Assembly: GCA_963772065.1 (NCBI GenBank)
Contig: CAVYVZ010000009.1
Span: 124,001-188,000, forward strand
Source of the DNA: CAVYVZ01 sp963772065
GTDB lineage: Bacteria > Acidobacteriota > Vicinamibacteria > Vicinamibacterales > UBA2999
Direction of reading: 5' to 3'
DNA length: 64,000 nucleotides
A model generated the notes under the pieces. That model did no database searches. It had not been told where the DNA came from and saw only the letters and a program-made list of their open reading frames with translations. Below are positions 53,049 to 61,370 of this stretch, piece after piece. Within the stretch, counting starts at the first letter, position 1. Each line of letters begins with the position of its first letter. Made by a program: the position numbers and the translations under genes.

Positions 53049-54257
53049 TCATCGCGGCTCGTCTGGCTCCGCCTCGGGGGGCGGCGTCGGAGTTGGCGGC
53101 ACGTCGGGGGCAGCCTCTTCCCGCACGCTCGGCTCGGTCGTCGTCAGCTGGGGCGTCACTCGCTCGGGCGCGGCTTCGGCGATTGGCTGATGCTCGCCGC
53201 CTGGTTCGACTTGATCGATGGCCTCGATGCCCGTCGTGACCGTGTCCGGCGAGTCAATCAGGTCGGGCTCGCCTTCGTCGATCTCGTCACCGTGGAAAGC
53301 CTCTGATCCGGCCGGTGACGCGGGCAAGGTGGCCGCGACCATTTCGCTGGCGCCGCCGCCTCGTCGTCCTCGGCGCCGCCGGCGGCGCCGGCGGGGGACA
53401 TCGCCCGGCGGAGGTTCAGTCCCGGCCGCCGTGGGCTGGAGTGTGCTCGCCTCCGCGGCCGGCGTAGGCGCGGGTTGCTGAGCCGTCGGGGCCGTATCAC
53501 GCTCGCGCTCCCGCTCGCGATCGCGGTTCCCACCGGGACGCGCCTGTTGCGCGAGGCCCTCGACCCCGCGGACTCGGCGCTCGTTGAAATCCACCTTCGC
53601 CGCCAACGACTCGACTTTGAGGGCAAGGCTTTGGACTTCGAGGCTCACCTTCGCTGTCTCGGTGACGATCCGGTGAAGGATGGTGTAGTGGAGCGCGTTC
53701 CATTCGGCCTGGCGTTCGTCGCGCTCGGCTTCGCGCCTGGTCGCTTCCGCATTCAGCCCGGCCTGGATGTGGAGCGCGCGGATGAGCGGGTTCGGATTGA
53801 AAAAGAGCTTCAGGATCGGGTTAAGCAGCTTGCGGAGAAAGCGCGTAAGCGCGCTCGGCGAGTCGTAGAGCGTGGTGTCCTCGAACTCGTATGGCACCGA
53901 CGCGCGATCCGCCGCCGCCACGGTGTCAGGCCGGGCGCCAGCGCTTCGGCGAAGCTGGTCCAGCAGTGAGGGCTTCATGGTCCTCGGGTCGAGGATCGAT
54001 TCCAGTCTGCGTGCAGCGAGCTCCTGCACCTGCTGGTCGGTCAACTCGACGCCCTGCCGCTGGGCGATCTTCGCGCGAATGTCACGCATGATCTGCTCGA
54101 CATCCACGTGATCGCCGCGCGGCGCCTGGTCGTGTGGCTGCGACTGGTGCTGCTGCTGCTGGGGAAACCCGCGTCGATCGCCGCCCCGCCGGTCATGGCC
54201 GCGCCGTCCGCGGTGGAAGGGACGCCGGCCGCCTTGTGAAGGTGAGTCGCTTGGCAT
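53049..54257 (-). CDS. Low-complexity coiled-coil protein in a glycosyltransferase cluster
   Basis: A 402-residue protein with no signal peptide or membrane helix. The N-terminus is Arg/Gly/Gln/His-rich (about 1-45). A helical segment follows (about 48-85, IRAKIAQRQGVELTDQQVQ), then a conserved-looking core (about 120-230) with FLRKLLNPILKLFFNPNPLI and a coiled coil (YTILHRIVTETAKVSLEVQS). The rest is disordered with a run of eight arginines near residue 290 and acidic/Pro-rich sequence. Similar coiled-coil proteins accompany O-antigen glycosyltransferases and may organise the enzymes. I do not recognise a named family. Confidence 0.65.
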   Translation of the reverse strand: MPSDSPSQGGRRPFHRGRRGHDRRGGDRRGFPQQQQHQSQPHDQAPRGDHVDVEQIMRDIRAKIAQRQGVELTDQQVQELAARRLESILDPRTMKPSLLDQLRRSAGARPDTVAAADRASVPYEFEDTTLYDSPSALTRFLRKLLNPILKLFFNPNPLIRALHIQAGLNAEATRREAERDERQAEWNALHYTILHRIVTETAKVSLEVQSLALKVESLAAKVDFNERRVRGVEGLAQQARPGGNRDRERERERDTAPTAQQPAPTPAAEASTLQPTAAGTEPPPGDVPRRRRRRRRGRRGGGASEMVAATLPASPAGSEAFHGDEIDEGEPDLIDSPDTVTTGIEAIDQVEPGGEHQPIAEAAPERVTPQLTTTEPSVREEAAPDVPPTPTPPPEAEPDEPR

Positions 54258-54282
54258 CGGTAGTTCCGAAAAACGGGCGCCG

Positions 54283-55230
54283 CTAGCGCCCCATGGGCGT
54301 ATAGAGCATCAACACAACGCAGGCCGCCCACAGGCCCACGCAGACGAGCAGCGGCCGGTCCGTCAGCAGCATCTCAGTCGGGCTGCCGCCGCCGCGCTTC
54401 TGGTGCACTAGATAGAGATATCGAAAGATCCCGTAGAGCACAAACGGGATTGTGAGGCCAAGCCGGTCCGTGCCGAGCCGAGCGGCCGTCTCGGCACTCG
54501 TGGCGTAATTCGCGTAGGCGACGAGCGTCGACGCCGTGACCACGCCGACCATCTGGTCGAGCAGGTATGGGCTGTATTCCTGAAGAATGCGGCGATGCTC
54601 CGTCGCGCCGGCTGCGAGCAGCGTCAGCTCGTGGCGCCGCTTGCTCAAGGCCAAAAAGAGCGCAAGCAGGGTGGTGCACACGAGGAGCCACTGACTGATT
54701 GGGACGCTGACGGCGATGGCACCGGCTACGGCGCGCAGCACGAATCCGGCGGCGATCGTCAGCACGTCCAGGATGACGATGTGCTTGAACCACATCGAGT
54801 AGACCCCGAGCAGGAGCACGTACGCCGCAGCGACCAGACCGAGAGCCGGGCGGACGATGAGGGCCGCCTGTATCGAGGCCACGCTGAGAATCCCCGCGGC
54901 GATCAGGGCCGTTCGTGCGTCGAGGGCGCCCGACGCAATCGGGCGCCTGCTTTTCAGCGGGTGAACGCGGTCCGCCTCGCGGTCGAGGACATCGTTGAAG
55001 AGGTAGACCGCGCTCGAGAGCGCGCAGAAGATCCCGAAGGCGGCGGCAGCGAGCAACACGGACTCGGGATCGAGCAGACGGCGGCCAAACAGCAGGCCTG
55101 CCAGGACGAGCAGGTTCTTCGTCCATTGAGTGGGCCGCAGCGATTGAACGAGAAGCGCGACGCTGGAGCGGCCGATGGCCCCGTCCGTTGGCGGGGCCCC
55201 GAGCAACGCTTTCGAGGAACGCGCCGTCAC
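54283..55230 (-). CDS. UbiA-family decaprenyl-phosphate phosphoribosyltransferase
   Basis: A 315-residue polytopic prenyltransferase with about eight to nine helices, GTG start. The first aspartate motif is NDVLDREADRVHP followed by LKSRRPIASG, and RPTQWTKNLLVLAGLLFG near the N-terminus is typical of decaprenyl-phosphate phosphoribose (DPPR) synthases. The second Asp-rich site appears as YSMWFKHIVILDVLTIAAGF. DPPR synthase transfers phosphoribose from PRPP to polyprenyl phosphate, giving lipid-linked ribose or arabinose donors. With two glycosyltransferases downstream this suggests surface glycan synthesis. Confidence 0.87.
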   Translation of the reverse strand: MTARSSKALLGAPPTDGAIGRSSVALLVQSLRPTQWTKNLLVLAGLLFGRRLLDPESVLLAAAAFGIFCALSSAVYLFNDVLDREADRVHPLKSRRPIASGALDARTALIAAGILSVASIQAALIVRPALGLVAAAYVLLLGVYSMWFKHIVILDVLTIAAGFVLRAVAGAIAVSVPISQWLLVCTTLLALFLALSKRRHELTLLAAGATEHRRILQEYSPYLLDQMVGVVTASTLVAYANYATSAETAARLGTDRLGLTIPFVLYGIFRYLYLVHQKRGGGSPTEMLLTDRPLLVCVGLWAACVVLMLYTPMGR

Positions 55231-55240
55231 AGCGCGGGGA

Positions 55241-55591
55241 TCAGACGACGGAGGACGAGAAGCTCCGGACGGCGTCCGCCTCCGAGTCGTAGGTTTCGAA
55301 CACCGTCAGCAGTTTCGTGATGGACAGAAGATCCGTGATGCGCTTCGTCAGGTTGAGGAGCTTCAGGCTGCCGCCCTGACGGCTGACGGTGGTGTACGTC
55401 CGGACGATTTCCCCAAGGCCCGCGCTATCGATGTAGGGCACGCCTTCGAGGTTCAGGACGAGCTTCTTGCGCCCTTGCAGCACAAGGCTGTTGATTTTGT
55501 CCTTCAGGAGCTCGTCGCCCTCGCCAAGCGTCATCTTCCCCTTGAGGTCGAGGATCGTGACGTCGCCCGCGGCTCGCTCATCGATCTGCAT
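55241..55591 (-). CDS. STAS-domain anti-sigma factor antagonist
   Basis: A 116-residue single STAS domain: VTILDLKGKMTLGEGDELLK, LVLNLEGVPYIDSAGLGEIV and LTKRITDLLSITKLLTVFET. The Ser in YIDSAG is the phosphorylatable residue of SpoIIAA-like antagonists. Such proteins release anti-sigma factors or switch kinases. No partner anti-sigma kinase is in the window. It is first in the minus-strand cluster, 10 bases upstream of the prenyltransferase gene; whether it regulates glycan genes is open. Confidence 0.93.
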   Translation of the reverse strand: MQIDERAAGDVTILDLKGKMTLGEGDELLKDKINSLVLQGRKKLVLNLEGVPYIDSAGLGEIVRTYTTVSRQGGSLKLLNLTKRITDLLSITKLLTVFETYDSEADAVRSFSSSVV

Positions 55592-55632
55592 GGCCTATCC
55601 CCTTAATATTCAGGCGCAAATTCAAAGGCCGG

Positions 55633-55661
55633 ATTCTAGCATGCCGGCTCTGAACGTCCAA
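55633..55661 (-). promoter_or_regulatory. Possible promoter of the STAS-glycan operon
   Basis: On the minus strand TTGGAC (55656-55661) and TAGAAT (55633-55638) are separated by 17 bases, about 42 bases before the STAS start. The -35 box is weak and overlaps the T-run of the preceding terminator, a logical position for a new transcript. Confidence 0.4.
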
Positions 55662-55703
55662 AAAAAGGGCCAGACGCAGTGTCTAGCATCGTGCGTCTGG
55701 CCC
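55660..55703 (-). terminator. Rho-independent terminator of the rpsU operon
   Basis: On the minus strand GGGCCAGACGCA (55692-55703) and TGCGTCTGGCCC (55667-55678) form a perfect 12-base stem with a 13-base loop, followed by seven T (55660-55666). It lies 56 bases after the zinc-ribbon gene stop. This is the strongest intrinsic terminator in the window. Confidence 0.92.
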
Positions 55704-55759
55704 CCTACCGTCTCACCGTGTGTCGTTAGTATCGGGAACGACCTGGTGGAGTCCGTCGA

Positions 55760-56068
55760 CTACAGTCCCCCAGCGCCAGCGAACTTCCGCTGCTGGAAAC
55801 ACTCCTTGCAGAAGACGGGTCGGCCCTGCGTCGGACGGAACGGCACGGTCGTCTCCTTGCCGCACGCCGAGCAGTTGGTGGTGGTCTCGACGCGCTCGCG
55901 CATCATCGGCCCCGCCGCCGCCCTGTTTGCCCGTTTAGCCTTGCACGCCTTGCAGCGCTTCGGCTCGTTCTTGAACTGCTTGTCGGCAAAAAACAGCTGC
56001 TCGCCGGCCGTCCAGATAAAGTCTGTTCCGCAGTCCACGCACCTCAGGGATTTGTCTTGGAACTCCAT
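55760..56068 (-). CDS. Zinc-ribbon protein with four CxxC pairs
   Basis: A 102-residue basic protein with four CxxC knuckles: C10-C13 (CVDC), C39-C42 (CKAC), C66-C69 (CSAC) and C87-C90 (CKEC), forming two zinc-binding sites. The N-terminal half (DKSLRCVDCGTDFIWTAGEQ) matches the probable zinc-ribbon (zf-trcl) family; the C-terminal half is of the CxxC-x20-CxxC type. It follows rpsU on the same strand by 50 bases and shares its terminator, so it is likely expressed with the translation apparatus. The exact role is unknown; nucleic-acid or ribosome binding is plausible. Confidence 0.85.
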   Translation of the reverse strand: MEFQDKSLRCVDCGTDFIWTAGEQLFFADKQFKNEPKRCKACKAKRANRAAAGPMMRERVETTTNCSACGKETTVPFRPTQGRPVFCKECFQQRKFAGAGGL

Positions 56069-56118
56069 CGGTCGCCACCTTTGCTCGTCGATCTACCCGC
56101 CGCCCACCGGGGCCGCGG

Positions 56119-56316
56119 CTACTCCAGCTCCCGCCGAAGCTTCTTCCGGTTCCGCTTGCGCGCAAGGGCCTGCTTGGCCCGACGCTTGTCACCTGGTTTC
56201 AGATAGAAGGAGTGCTTCTTGATGTCCTTGATGATGTCTTCCTGCTGAACCTTGCGCTTGAAGCGGCGGAGGGCGCTTTCGATCGACTCGCCTTCCTGAA
56301 TCTTGACCTCAGCCAC
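56119..56316 (-). CDS. rpsU: 30S ribosomal protein S21
   Basis: A 65-residue basic protein matching S21: AEVKIQEGESIESALRRFKR, KHSFYLKPGDKRRAKQALAR and a Lys/Arg-rich end (KRNRKKLRRELE). It binds the small subunit near the mRNA exit and assists initiation. GTG 56316 is chosen because family members begin at this point; the GTG at 56328 would add four residues. A strong sigma-70-type promoter lies about 100 bases upstream, leaving a long leader, and the gene is co-transcribed with the zinc-ribbon protein. Confidence 0.94.
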   Translation of the reverse strand: MAEVKIQEGESIESALRRFKRKVQQEDIIKDIKKHSFYLKPGDKRRAKQALARKRNRKKLRRELE

Positions 56317-56416
56317 GCCTGAATACACCCCCTCACCGGCCTGGTGGCTCCGTGATACCTACTGTCGAACCCATCGAAAAGTGGCGAATATGCTAGGCTA
56401 TCACAGGCAGGCGCGG

Positions 56417-56445
56417 ATTCTAGGCGCAAACCCAGCCGAGGTCAA
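56417..56445 (-). promoter_or_regulatory. Sigma-70-type promoter of rpsU
   Basis: On the minus strand TTGACC (56440-56445) and TAGAAT (56417-56422) are spaced by exactly 17 bases. Both boxes match the vegetative consensus in five of six positions, the best promoter seen in the window. It leaves a 5' leader of about 95 bases before the rpsU GTG at 56316. Confidence 0.7.
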
Positions 56446-56546
56446 CGAAATAAGCGGGATTTTCGCGCGAGTTTCACAGCCCGTAACGTCGCGCTGTGCT
56501 GACACCTCTAACCCTCTCACCCCACGCTCCTTAGGCCGTTCCAAGG

Positions 56547-57842
56547 ATGAAGGTACTCGTCGTCGGCGCCGGTGCACGCGAACACGCCTTCGCGTGGAAG
56601 CTCGCTGGCGAGCGCGGTGTCGGGGAAGTCGTGTGTACGCCGGGCAATCCAGGCATCGCCTCGATCGCTCGCTGTGTGCCAAGCGATCCGTCTGACCCCG
56701 CGTCGCTGCTGGCGCTCGCCGATCGGGAGCGCATCGAGCTCACGCTCGTCGGACCCGAACTGCCCCTCAGCCGCGGGGTCGTCGATGCCTTTGCCGCCGA
56801 GAGTCGAGCCATCGTCGGACCTTCGAAGGCCGCTGCCGCGCTGGAGTCGAGCAAGGCATTTGCGAAGGCGTTCATGGCGCGACACGGCGTGCCGACGGCG
56901 CGTTTTCGCATCTGTGATTCCGCGGAGGACGCGCTCGCCGCCCTGGAGCGCGGTGAGTTCTCCTACCCGCTGGTCATCAAGGCCGACGGCCTGGCCGCCG
57001 GGAAGGGCGTCGTGATTGCCGACGATCGTGAGTCGGCGAGCGCGGCAATCCGAGCCGCGATGGTCGATCGGCGCTTCGGGTCCGCGGGCGAACGCATCGT
57101 CCTCGAAGAGTTCATGGTCGGCGACGAGGCGTCGTACTTCGTGCTCACCGACGGCCGCTCCGTGATGACGCTGGCGTCCGCGCAGGATCACAAGCGCATC
57201 TTCGACGACGACCGCGGGCCCAACACCGGAGGCATGGGCGCGTTCGCGCCGAGCCCGCTGGTCACGGCCGACATCGAGCGGCGGATTCAACGCGAGATCG
57301 TCCGACCGGTGCTCGATGGGATGTCATCAGAGGGTTGTCCGTTCCGCGGGTTCCTCTACGTCGGACTCATGCTGACCGCATCGGGTCCCCGCGTCGTCGA
57401 GTTCAACGTGCGCTTCGGCGATCCGGAAGCGCAGGTCGTGCTGCCGTTGCTCGACGAGGATTTGTCGACGCTGCTGTGGGCGGCGGCCTCGGGCGCGCTG
57501 CCGGACCGGGCGGCTCGTTTCCGCCCCGAGCGTCACGTCGGGGTCGTGCTGGCATCGGCGGGATATCCGGAGTCCACGGACAGCGGCCGCGTCATCAGCG
57601 GTCTGGACGCGGCTGCGAAGGTGCCGGGGGCGCTCGTCTTCCACGCAGGCACGACAAAGCGCGACGGTCAGACCGTCAGCGCTGGCGGCCGCGTACTCAC
57701 CGTGGTCGGTCGCGGTCGAACCTACCGTGACGCGATCGATACCGCATACCAGGCCGCGGGTGCGATTCATTTCGACGGGATGCAGTATCGCAGCGATATC
57801 GGACGCAAAGCTCTCGCGCCGAATCCGCAGATCGTCCAATGA
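56547..57842 (+). CDS. purD: Phosphoribosylamine-glycine ligase
   Basis: A 431-residue ATP-grasp enzyme of purine synthesis forming glycinamide ribonucleotide. Marks are MKVLVVGAGAREHAFAWKLA, LTLVGPELPLSRGVVDAF, YPLVIKADGLAAGKGVVIAD (ATP loop), DHKRIFDDDRGPNTGGMGAF, FRGFLYVGLMLTASGPRVVE and NVRFGDPEAQVVLPLL. The length is normal and ATG 56547 begins the family sequence. Its stop overlaps the mtaB start (ATGA), so the two genes are coupled. No other pur gene is nearby. Confidence 0.96.
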   Translation: MKVLVVGAGAREHAFAWKLAGERGVGEVVCTPGNPGIASIARCVPSDPSDPASLLALADRERIELTLVGPELPLSRGVVDAFAAESRAIVGPSKAAAALESSKAFAKAFMARHGVPTARFRICDSAEDALAALERGEFSYPLVIKADGLAAGKGVVIADDRESASAAIRAAMVDRRFGSAGERIVLEEFMVGDEASYFVLTDGRSVMTLASAQDHKRIFDDDRGPNTGGMGAFAPSPLVTADIERRIQREIVRPVLDGMSSEGCPFRGFLYVGLMLTASGPRVVEFNVRFGDPEAQVVLPLLDEDLSTLLWAAASGALPDRAARFRPERHVGVVLASAGYPESTDSGRVISGLDAAAKVPGALVFHAGTTKRDGQTVSAGGRVLTVVGRGRTYRDAIDTAYQAAGAIHFDGMQYRSDIGRKALAPNPQIVQ

Positions 57843-59101
57843 AGTACGCCGTCGTCACGTTCGGATGCCGTGTCAACCAGGCCGATTCGCTGGCGATGGA
57901 GGACGAGCTCCGCGCGCGAGGTGCGGAGAGCTCGCCGCCTCAGGACGCGGACCTCGTCATCGTCAATACCTGCTCCGTAACTGCCTCTGCGGATCAAGGC
58001 GCGCGCCAGACGATTCGGCGCATCGCCCGCGACAATCCGCGTGCACGAGTGATCGTCACCGGCTGTTACGCCACCCGGCGGCCGGATGACGTTGCGAGTC
58101 TGCCCAACGTGCTGCGCGTGATCCCGAACGATCGCAAGGAAACGCTCGTACAGGAGGTCACGACCGCCGAGCGATTCGGCGGCGGTGATGGACCCTGTGG
58201 GGCGTGCATCGGGCCGGGAGTCGCTGGGCGCACCGCCATGACGCTCCGCGTCCAGACCGGCTGTGACGAACGCTGCAGCTACTGCATCATTCCGAAGACA
58301 CGTGGCCGCGGGCGCAGCCGCCCGCTGAGTCTTGTGCAGAGCGATATCCATCGGGCCGTGGGCGCCGGCTACAAGGAGATCGCGATCACGGGCGTCCATC
58401 TCGGTTCCTACGGCCGGGACTTCGACGACGGCACTACCCTCGAAACACTCGTGAAAATGCTGGCTGAATGGCCGGATGACGTGCTGTTTCGAATCAGCTC
58501 CCTCGAGCCGATGGACTGTTCCGACGCGATCGTGGACCTCGTCGCCGCGTCGCCAAGGCTGGCGCCGCATTTTCACCTGCCACTGCAACACGGGTCGGAC
58601 GAGATCCTGAGGGCGATGCAGCGGCCTTACACGTCGTCGTTCTATCGCCGACTCGTCGAGCGCATCCGGGAGCGGATACCAGACGCGGCGATCGGCTCCG
58701 ACGTGATCGTCGGGTTTCCCGGTGAAGATTCGGCCCACGCCGCGCATCTGACGTCGCTTCTGGACCTGCTGCCGCTGACCCACCTCCACGTGTTTCCCTA
58801 TTCCGATCGTCCGGGCACGCAGGCGGCCGCCTGCGAGCGCAAGGTTTCGGGCACTGAGATTCGCGAACGGGGTGCGGCGGTGCGTGCGGTCGGAGCAACA
58901 TTGACGCGACGATTTCAGCAATCGCAGGTGGGATCGCTGCGGCGTGCGCTGACCGTCGAAGACGGCTCGCACGTCGTGACGGACAATTACCTGAAGCTTC
59001 GGATTGCGCCCGGCGGCGCGCGCAACGAGTGGGTTCAGGTGCGAATCGGCGGCGCGCCGGGGGCCCTCGAAGCGTCTCCGATCGCCGCGCGCAGCTTGTA
59101 A
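57839..59101 (+). CDS. mtaB: tRNA (N6-threonylcarbamoyladenosine-37) methylthiotransferase
   Basis: A 420-residue radical-SAM enzyme adding a methylthio group to t6A37 of tRNA. The N-terminal UPF0004 domain carries Cys10 (FGCRVNQAD), Cys45 (VNTCSVTA) and Cys76 (VTGCYA), ligating the second Fe-S cluster. The radical-SAM CxxxCxxC is Cys142/146/149 in GCDERCSYCIIP. Other marks are RGRSRPLS, GVHLGSYG and FHLPLQHGSDEILRAMQR. FGCRVNQ and the spacing favour MtaB over MiaB and RimO. The C-terminal TRAM-like part is short. It overlaps the convergent CoA ligase gene by 67 bases. Confidence 0.92.
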   Translation: MKYAVVTFGCRVNQADSLAMEDELRARGAESSPPQDADLVIVNTCSVTASADQGARQTIRRIARDNPRARVIVTGCYATRRPDDVASLPNVLRVIPNDRKETLVQEVTTAERFGGGDGPCGACIGPGVAGRTAMTLRVQTGCDERCSYCIIPKTRGRGRSRPLSLVQSDIHRAVGAGYKEIAITGVHLGSYGRDFDDGTTLETLVKMLAEWPDDVLFRISSLEPMDCSDAIVDLVAASPRLAPHFHLPLQHGSDEILRAMQRPYTSSFYRRLVERIRERIPDAAIGSDVIVGFPGEDSAHAAHLTSLLDLLPLTHLHVFPYSDRPGTQAAACERKVSGTEIRERGAAVRAVGATLTRRFQQSQVGSLRRALTVEDGSHVVTDNYLKLRIAPGGARNEWVQVRIGGAPGALEASPIAARSL

Positions 59102-60582
59102 CGCTGGATTTTTCCGGTCGCGGTCTTCGGCAGTTCGGGCACGAACTCGATCCACCGCGGGTACTTGTAAACCGCCAGCCGTGTTTTTACATGTGCCTTG
59201 AGAGCGTCGGCAAGGTCGGATGATTCCGCGCGCCCGTTCTTGAGGACCACGAACGCCAGTGGCTTGACGAGGCGCTCCTCATCCTCGCAACCGACGACCG
59301 CGCATTCGAGCACCGCCGGGTGCGTGACGATCGCTGATTCCACTTCCGTCGGCGATACCCAGTAGCCGCCGCACTTCAGCATGTCGTCCGATCGGCCCTG
59401 ATACCAGAAGTAGCCGTCTTCGTCTCGAACGTACTTGTCTCCCGTGCGCACCCATTCGCCGACGATCGTTCGGCGGGTCTGTTCCTGTTTGTTCCAGTAG
59501 CACGAGCACGCCGATTCGCCCTTGACGAGGAGATCCCCCACCTCGCCGGTCGGCACGTCGCGGTCCTCGCCGTCGACGATGCGCGCGTCGTAACCCGGAA
59601 CGAGCTCGCCGCTCGAGCCTGGCCGGACTCGTCCGGGTCGGTTGGCGATGAACGTGTGAAGCATCTCGGTGGATCCGATGCCGTCGAGGATCTCGATGCC
59701 GGTGCGTGCAAGCCAGCGGTCGTAAAGCGACGAGGCGAGGGGCTCGCCTGCCGAACTGCATACTCGGACGCTGGTGAAATCGTACGGCGTTTCGCCGTCC
59801 ATCTCGGCGAGCATGGCGCTGTACGCGGTGGGCACCGCGTAGAAGATGGTAGGCCGGTGGCGCCGCACCATATCGAAGATGCGGCGCGGGTCGGGCTTGT
59901 CCGCCAGAAGGACGGTTGAGGCACCGACCGCGAATGGAAAATAGAGCGCGTTTCCGAGACCGTATGCGAAGAACAGCTTTGCAATCGAGAACGTGCGGTC
60001 GCGCGACGTAATCCCGAGAACGCCGCGGCCGAACGACTCCACACAGCAGTGCATATCGTGCTGCAGGTGCACCGTGCCCTTGGGAAACCCCGTCGTGCCC
60101 GACGAATACAGCCAGAACGCCGCGGCATCCGGACTCATGTCCTCCGCGGGCAGGTGGTCCGCTTCATCGGCAAGCGCGGCGGAGAAGCGATCGTTTACGA
60201 CGATGGTGTGTTCGAGATATCTCGATGGCAGCGACACGCGATCTCGCAGACGGTCGTGGACGACGAGTACGCGCGTTCGGCTGTCGTTGAGGAGGTACTC
60301 GTAGTCCGTCGATGTCAGCAGCGTGTTGACCGGCAACGCGACGGCGCCAATCTTGATGGCGCCGAAGAACGCGTAGATGAACTCCGGACAGTCTGGGAGC
60401 AGGATCATGACGCGCTCCTCCGGACGGACGCCGAGCCGCCTGAGCGCGTGGCCCATGCGGTTGACGTTTCCGCACACGGCGTCGTACGTGAGCTCCCGAT
60501 CGGTCGCGGCGTCCACGACGGCGGTCTGCGAGCCACGCCCCGCGAGGATGTTGGCGTCGATGAATTCGGTCGCCGCGTTCAT
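59035..60582 (-). CDS. Benzoate-CoA ligase family protein
   Basis: A 515-residue acyl-adenylate-forming CoA ligase. Motifs are YSSGTTGFPKGTVHLQHDMH (A3 loop), SIAKLFFAYGLGNALYFPFA (typical of benzoate, 2-aminobenzoate and 4-hydroxybenzoate ligases), DGIGSTEMLHTFIANRPG, TGDKYVRDEDGYFWYQGRSD, and the C-terminal lysine in LPKTATGKIQRYKLR. It would activate an aromatic or similar acid with CoA. ATG 60582 is used; the open frame upstream is a shadow. It overlaps the cyclase-family gene by four bases and is last of a four-gene operon. The substrate is not fixed by sequence. Confidence 0.9.
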   Translation of the reverse strand: MNAATEFIDANILAGRGSQTAVVDAATDRELTYDAVCGNVNRMGHALRRLGVRPEERVMILLPDCPEFIYAFFGAIKIGAVALPVNTLLTSTDYEYLLNDSRTRVLVVHDRLRDRVSLPSRYLEHTIVVNDRFSAALADEADHLPAEDMSPDAAAFWLYSSGTTGFPKGTVHLQHDMHCCVESFGRGVLGITSRDRTFSIAKLFFAYGLGNALYFPFAVGASTVLLADKPDPRRIFDMVRRHRPTIFYAVPTAYSAMLAEMDGETPYDFTSVRVCSSAGEPLASSLYDRWLARTGIEILDGIGSTEMLHTFIANRPGRVRPGSSGELVPGYDARIVDGEDRDVPTGEVGDLLVKGESACSCYWNKQEQTRRTIVGEWVRTGDKYVRDEDGYFWYQGRSDDMLKCGGYWVSPTEVESAIVTHPAVLECAVVGCEDEERLVKPLAFVVLKNGRAESSDLADALKAHVKTRLAVYKYPRWIEFVPELPKTATGKIQRYKLRAAIGDASRAPGAPPIRT

Positions 60583-61370
60583 GCGGGGGCCAGCGCGAGC
60601 ACGCGGAGCGGGCTCCCGCTGCCATTCACCAGCTTGAGAGGTGCAGCGATGACGATCGACCCGGTTGGCGGCAGCTGATCGAGGTTGCAGAGGCTCGCAA
60701 GCCCGAACTTCCCCGCGCCGTGCATGATCGAGTGGTTCGGGAACGGCGGATCGAAGCGGCCGGCCTGCCCGGCGTCCGTGCCGATCGTTTCGACTCCCAC
60801 GCCGAGCACATCCCGCTCGTGCGCCAGGAGCTTCGAGGTTGCGGCGTCGAACCCCGGGCTGTGCGGTCCGTCGGCGCCGACATTGAGGAACGCAGCGGCG
60901 TCGCGGCGCTTGCTCCAGCCCGTACGCAGCAGCACCCACGCGCGGGGCGGTATGCGCCCGTGCTCGCTTTCCCACGACTCGAGGCCGTCGGTGCCAAGCA
61001 GGAAATCCGGGTTCCGCTCGACATCCGACGTCACGTCGATCACGCATCCCGGCCCAACGAAGCGATCGGGTGGGATCGAGTCCGTGGTGTTTGCTGGAAG
61101 GTCGCGACCGGTGATCCAGTGGACAGGAGCGTCGAAGTGCGTTCCGGTGTGTTCTCCCATCCTGATTGTGTTCCAATACCACCCGGGTCCCTTTTCGTCG
61201 TACCTCGAGATCACCTCCATCGACACGCCGGGAGACGACGCGAATATCGGCGGCAGCCCGATCACCGGCGTGTCGGCACCGAGCGGCTGCGTGAGGTCGA
61301 CGACCTTGACCTTGCCGGCCACGAGCTCGGCGAGCAGCGTTTCGAGGACAGTCGTTGCGATACCGGTCAT
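60579..61370 (-). CDS. Cyclase-family hydrolase (kynurenine formamidase / isatin hydrolase-like)
   Basis: A 263-residue metal-dependent amidohydrolase of the cyclase family. The metal site is HTGTHFDAPVHW, matching the HxGTHxDxPxH signature of kynurenine formamidase and isatin hydrolase; VVDLTQPLGADTPV starts the domain and FPNHSIMHGAGKFGLASLCN lies near the end. Such enzymes hydrolyse an amide or lactam beside a carbonyl. It overlaps both neighbours by four bases, so it is tightly coupled with the split ThDP decarboxylase and the CoA ligase. ATG 61370 is chosen over the long upstream frame, which is antisense-like shadow of the neighbour. Confidence 0.88.
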   Translation of the reverse strand: MTGIATTVLETLLAELVAGKVKVVDLTQPLGADTPVIGLPPIFASSPGVSMEVISRYDEKGPGWYWNTIRMGEHTGTHFDAPVHWITGRDLPANTTDSIPPDRFVGPGCVIDVTSDVERNPDFLLGTDGLESWESEHGRIPPRAWVLLRTGWSKRRDAAAFLNVGADGPHSPGFDAATSKLLAHERDVLGVGVETIGTDAGQAGRFDPPFPNHSIMHGAGKFGLASLCNLDQLPPTGSIVIAAPLKLVNGSGSPLRVLALAPA

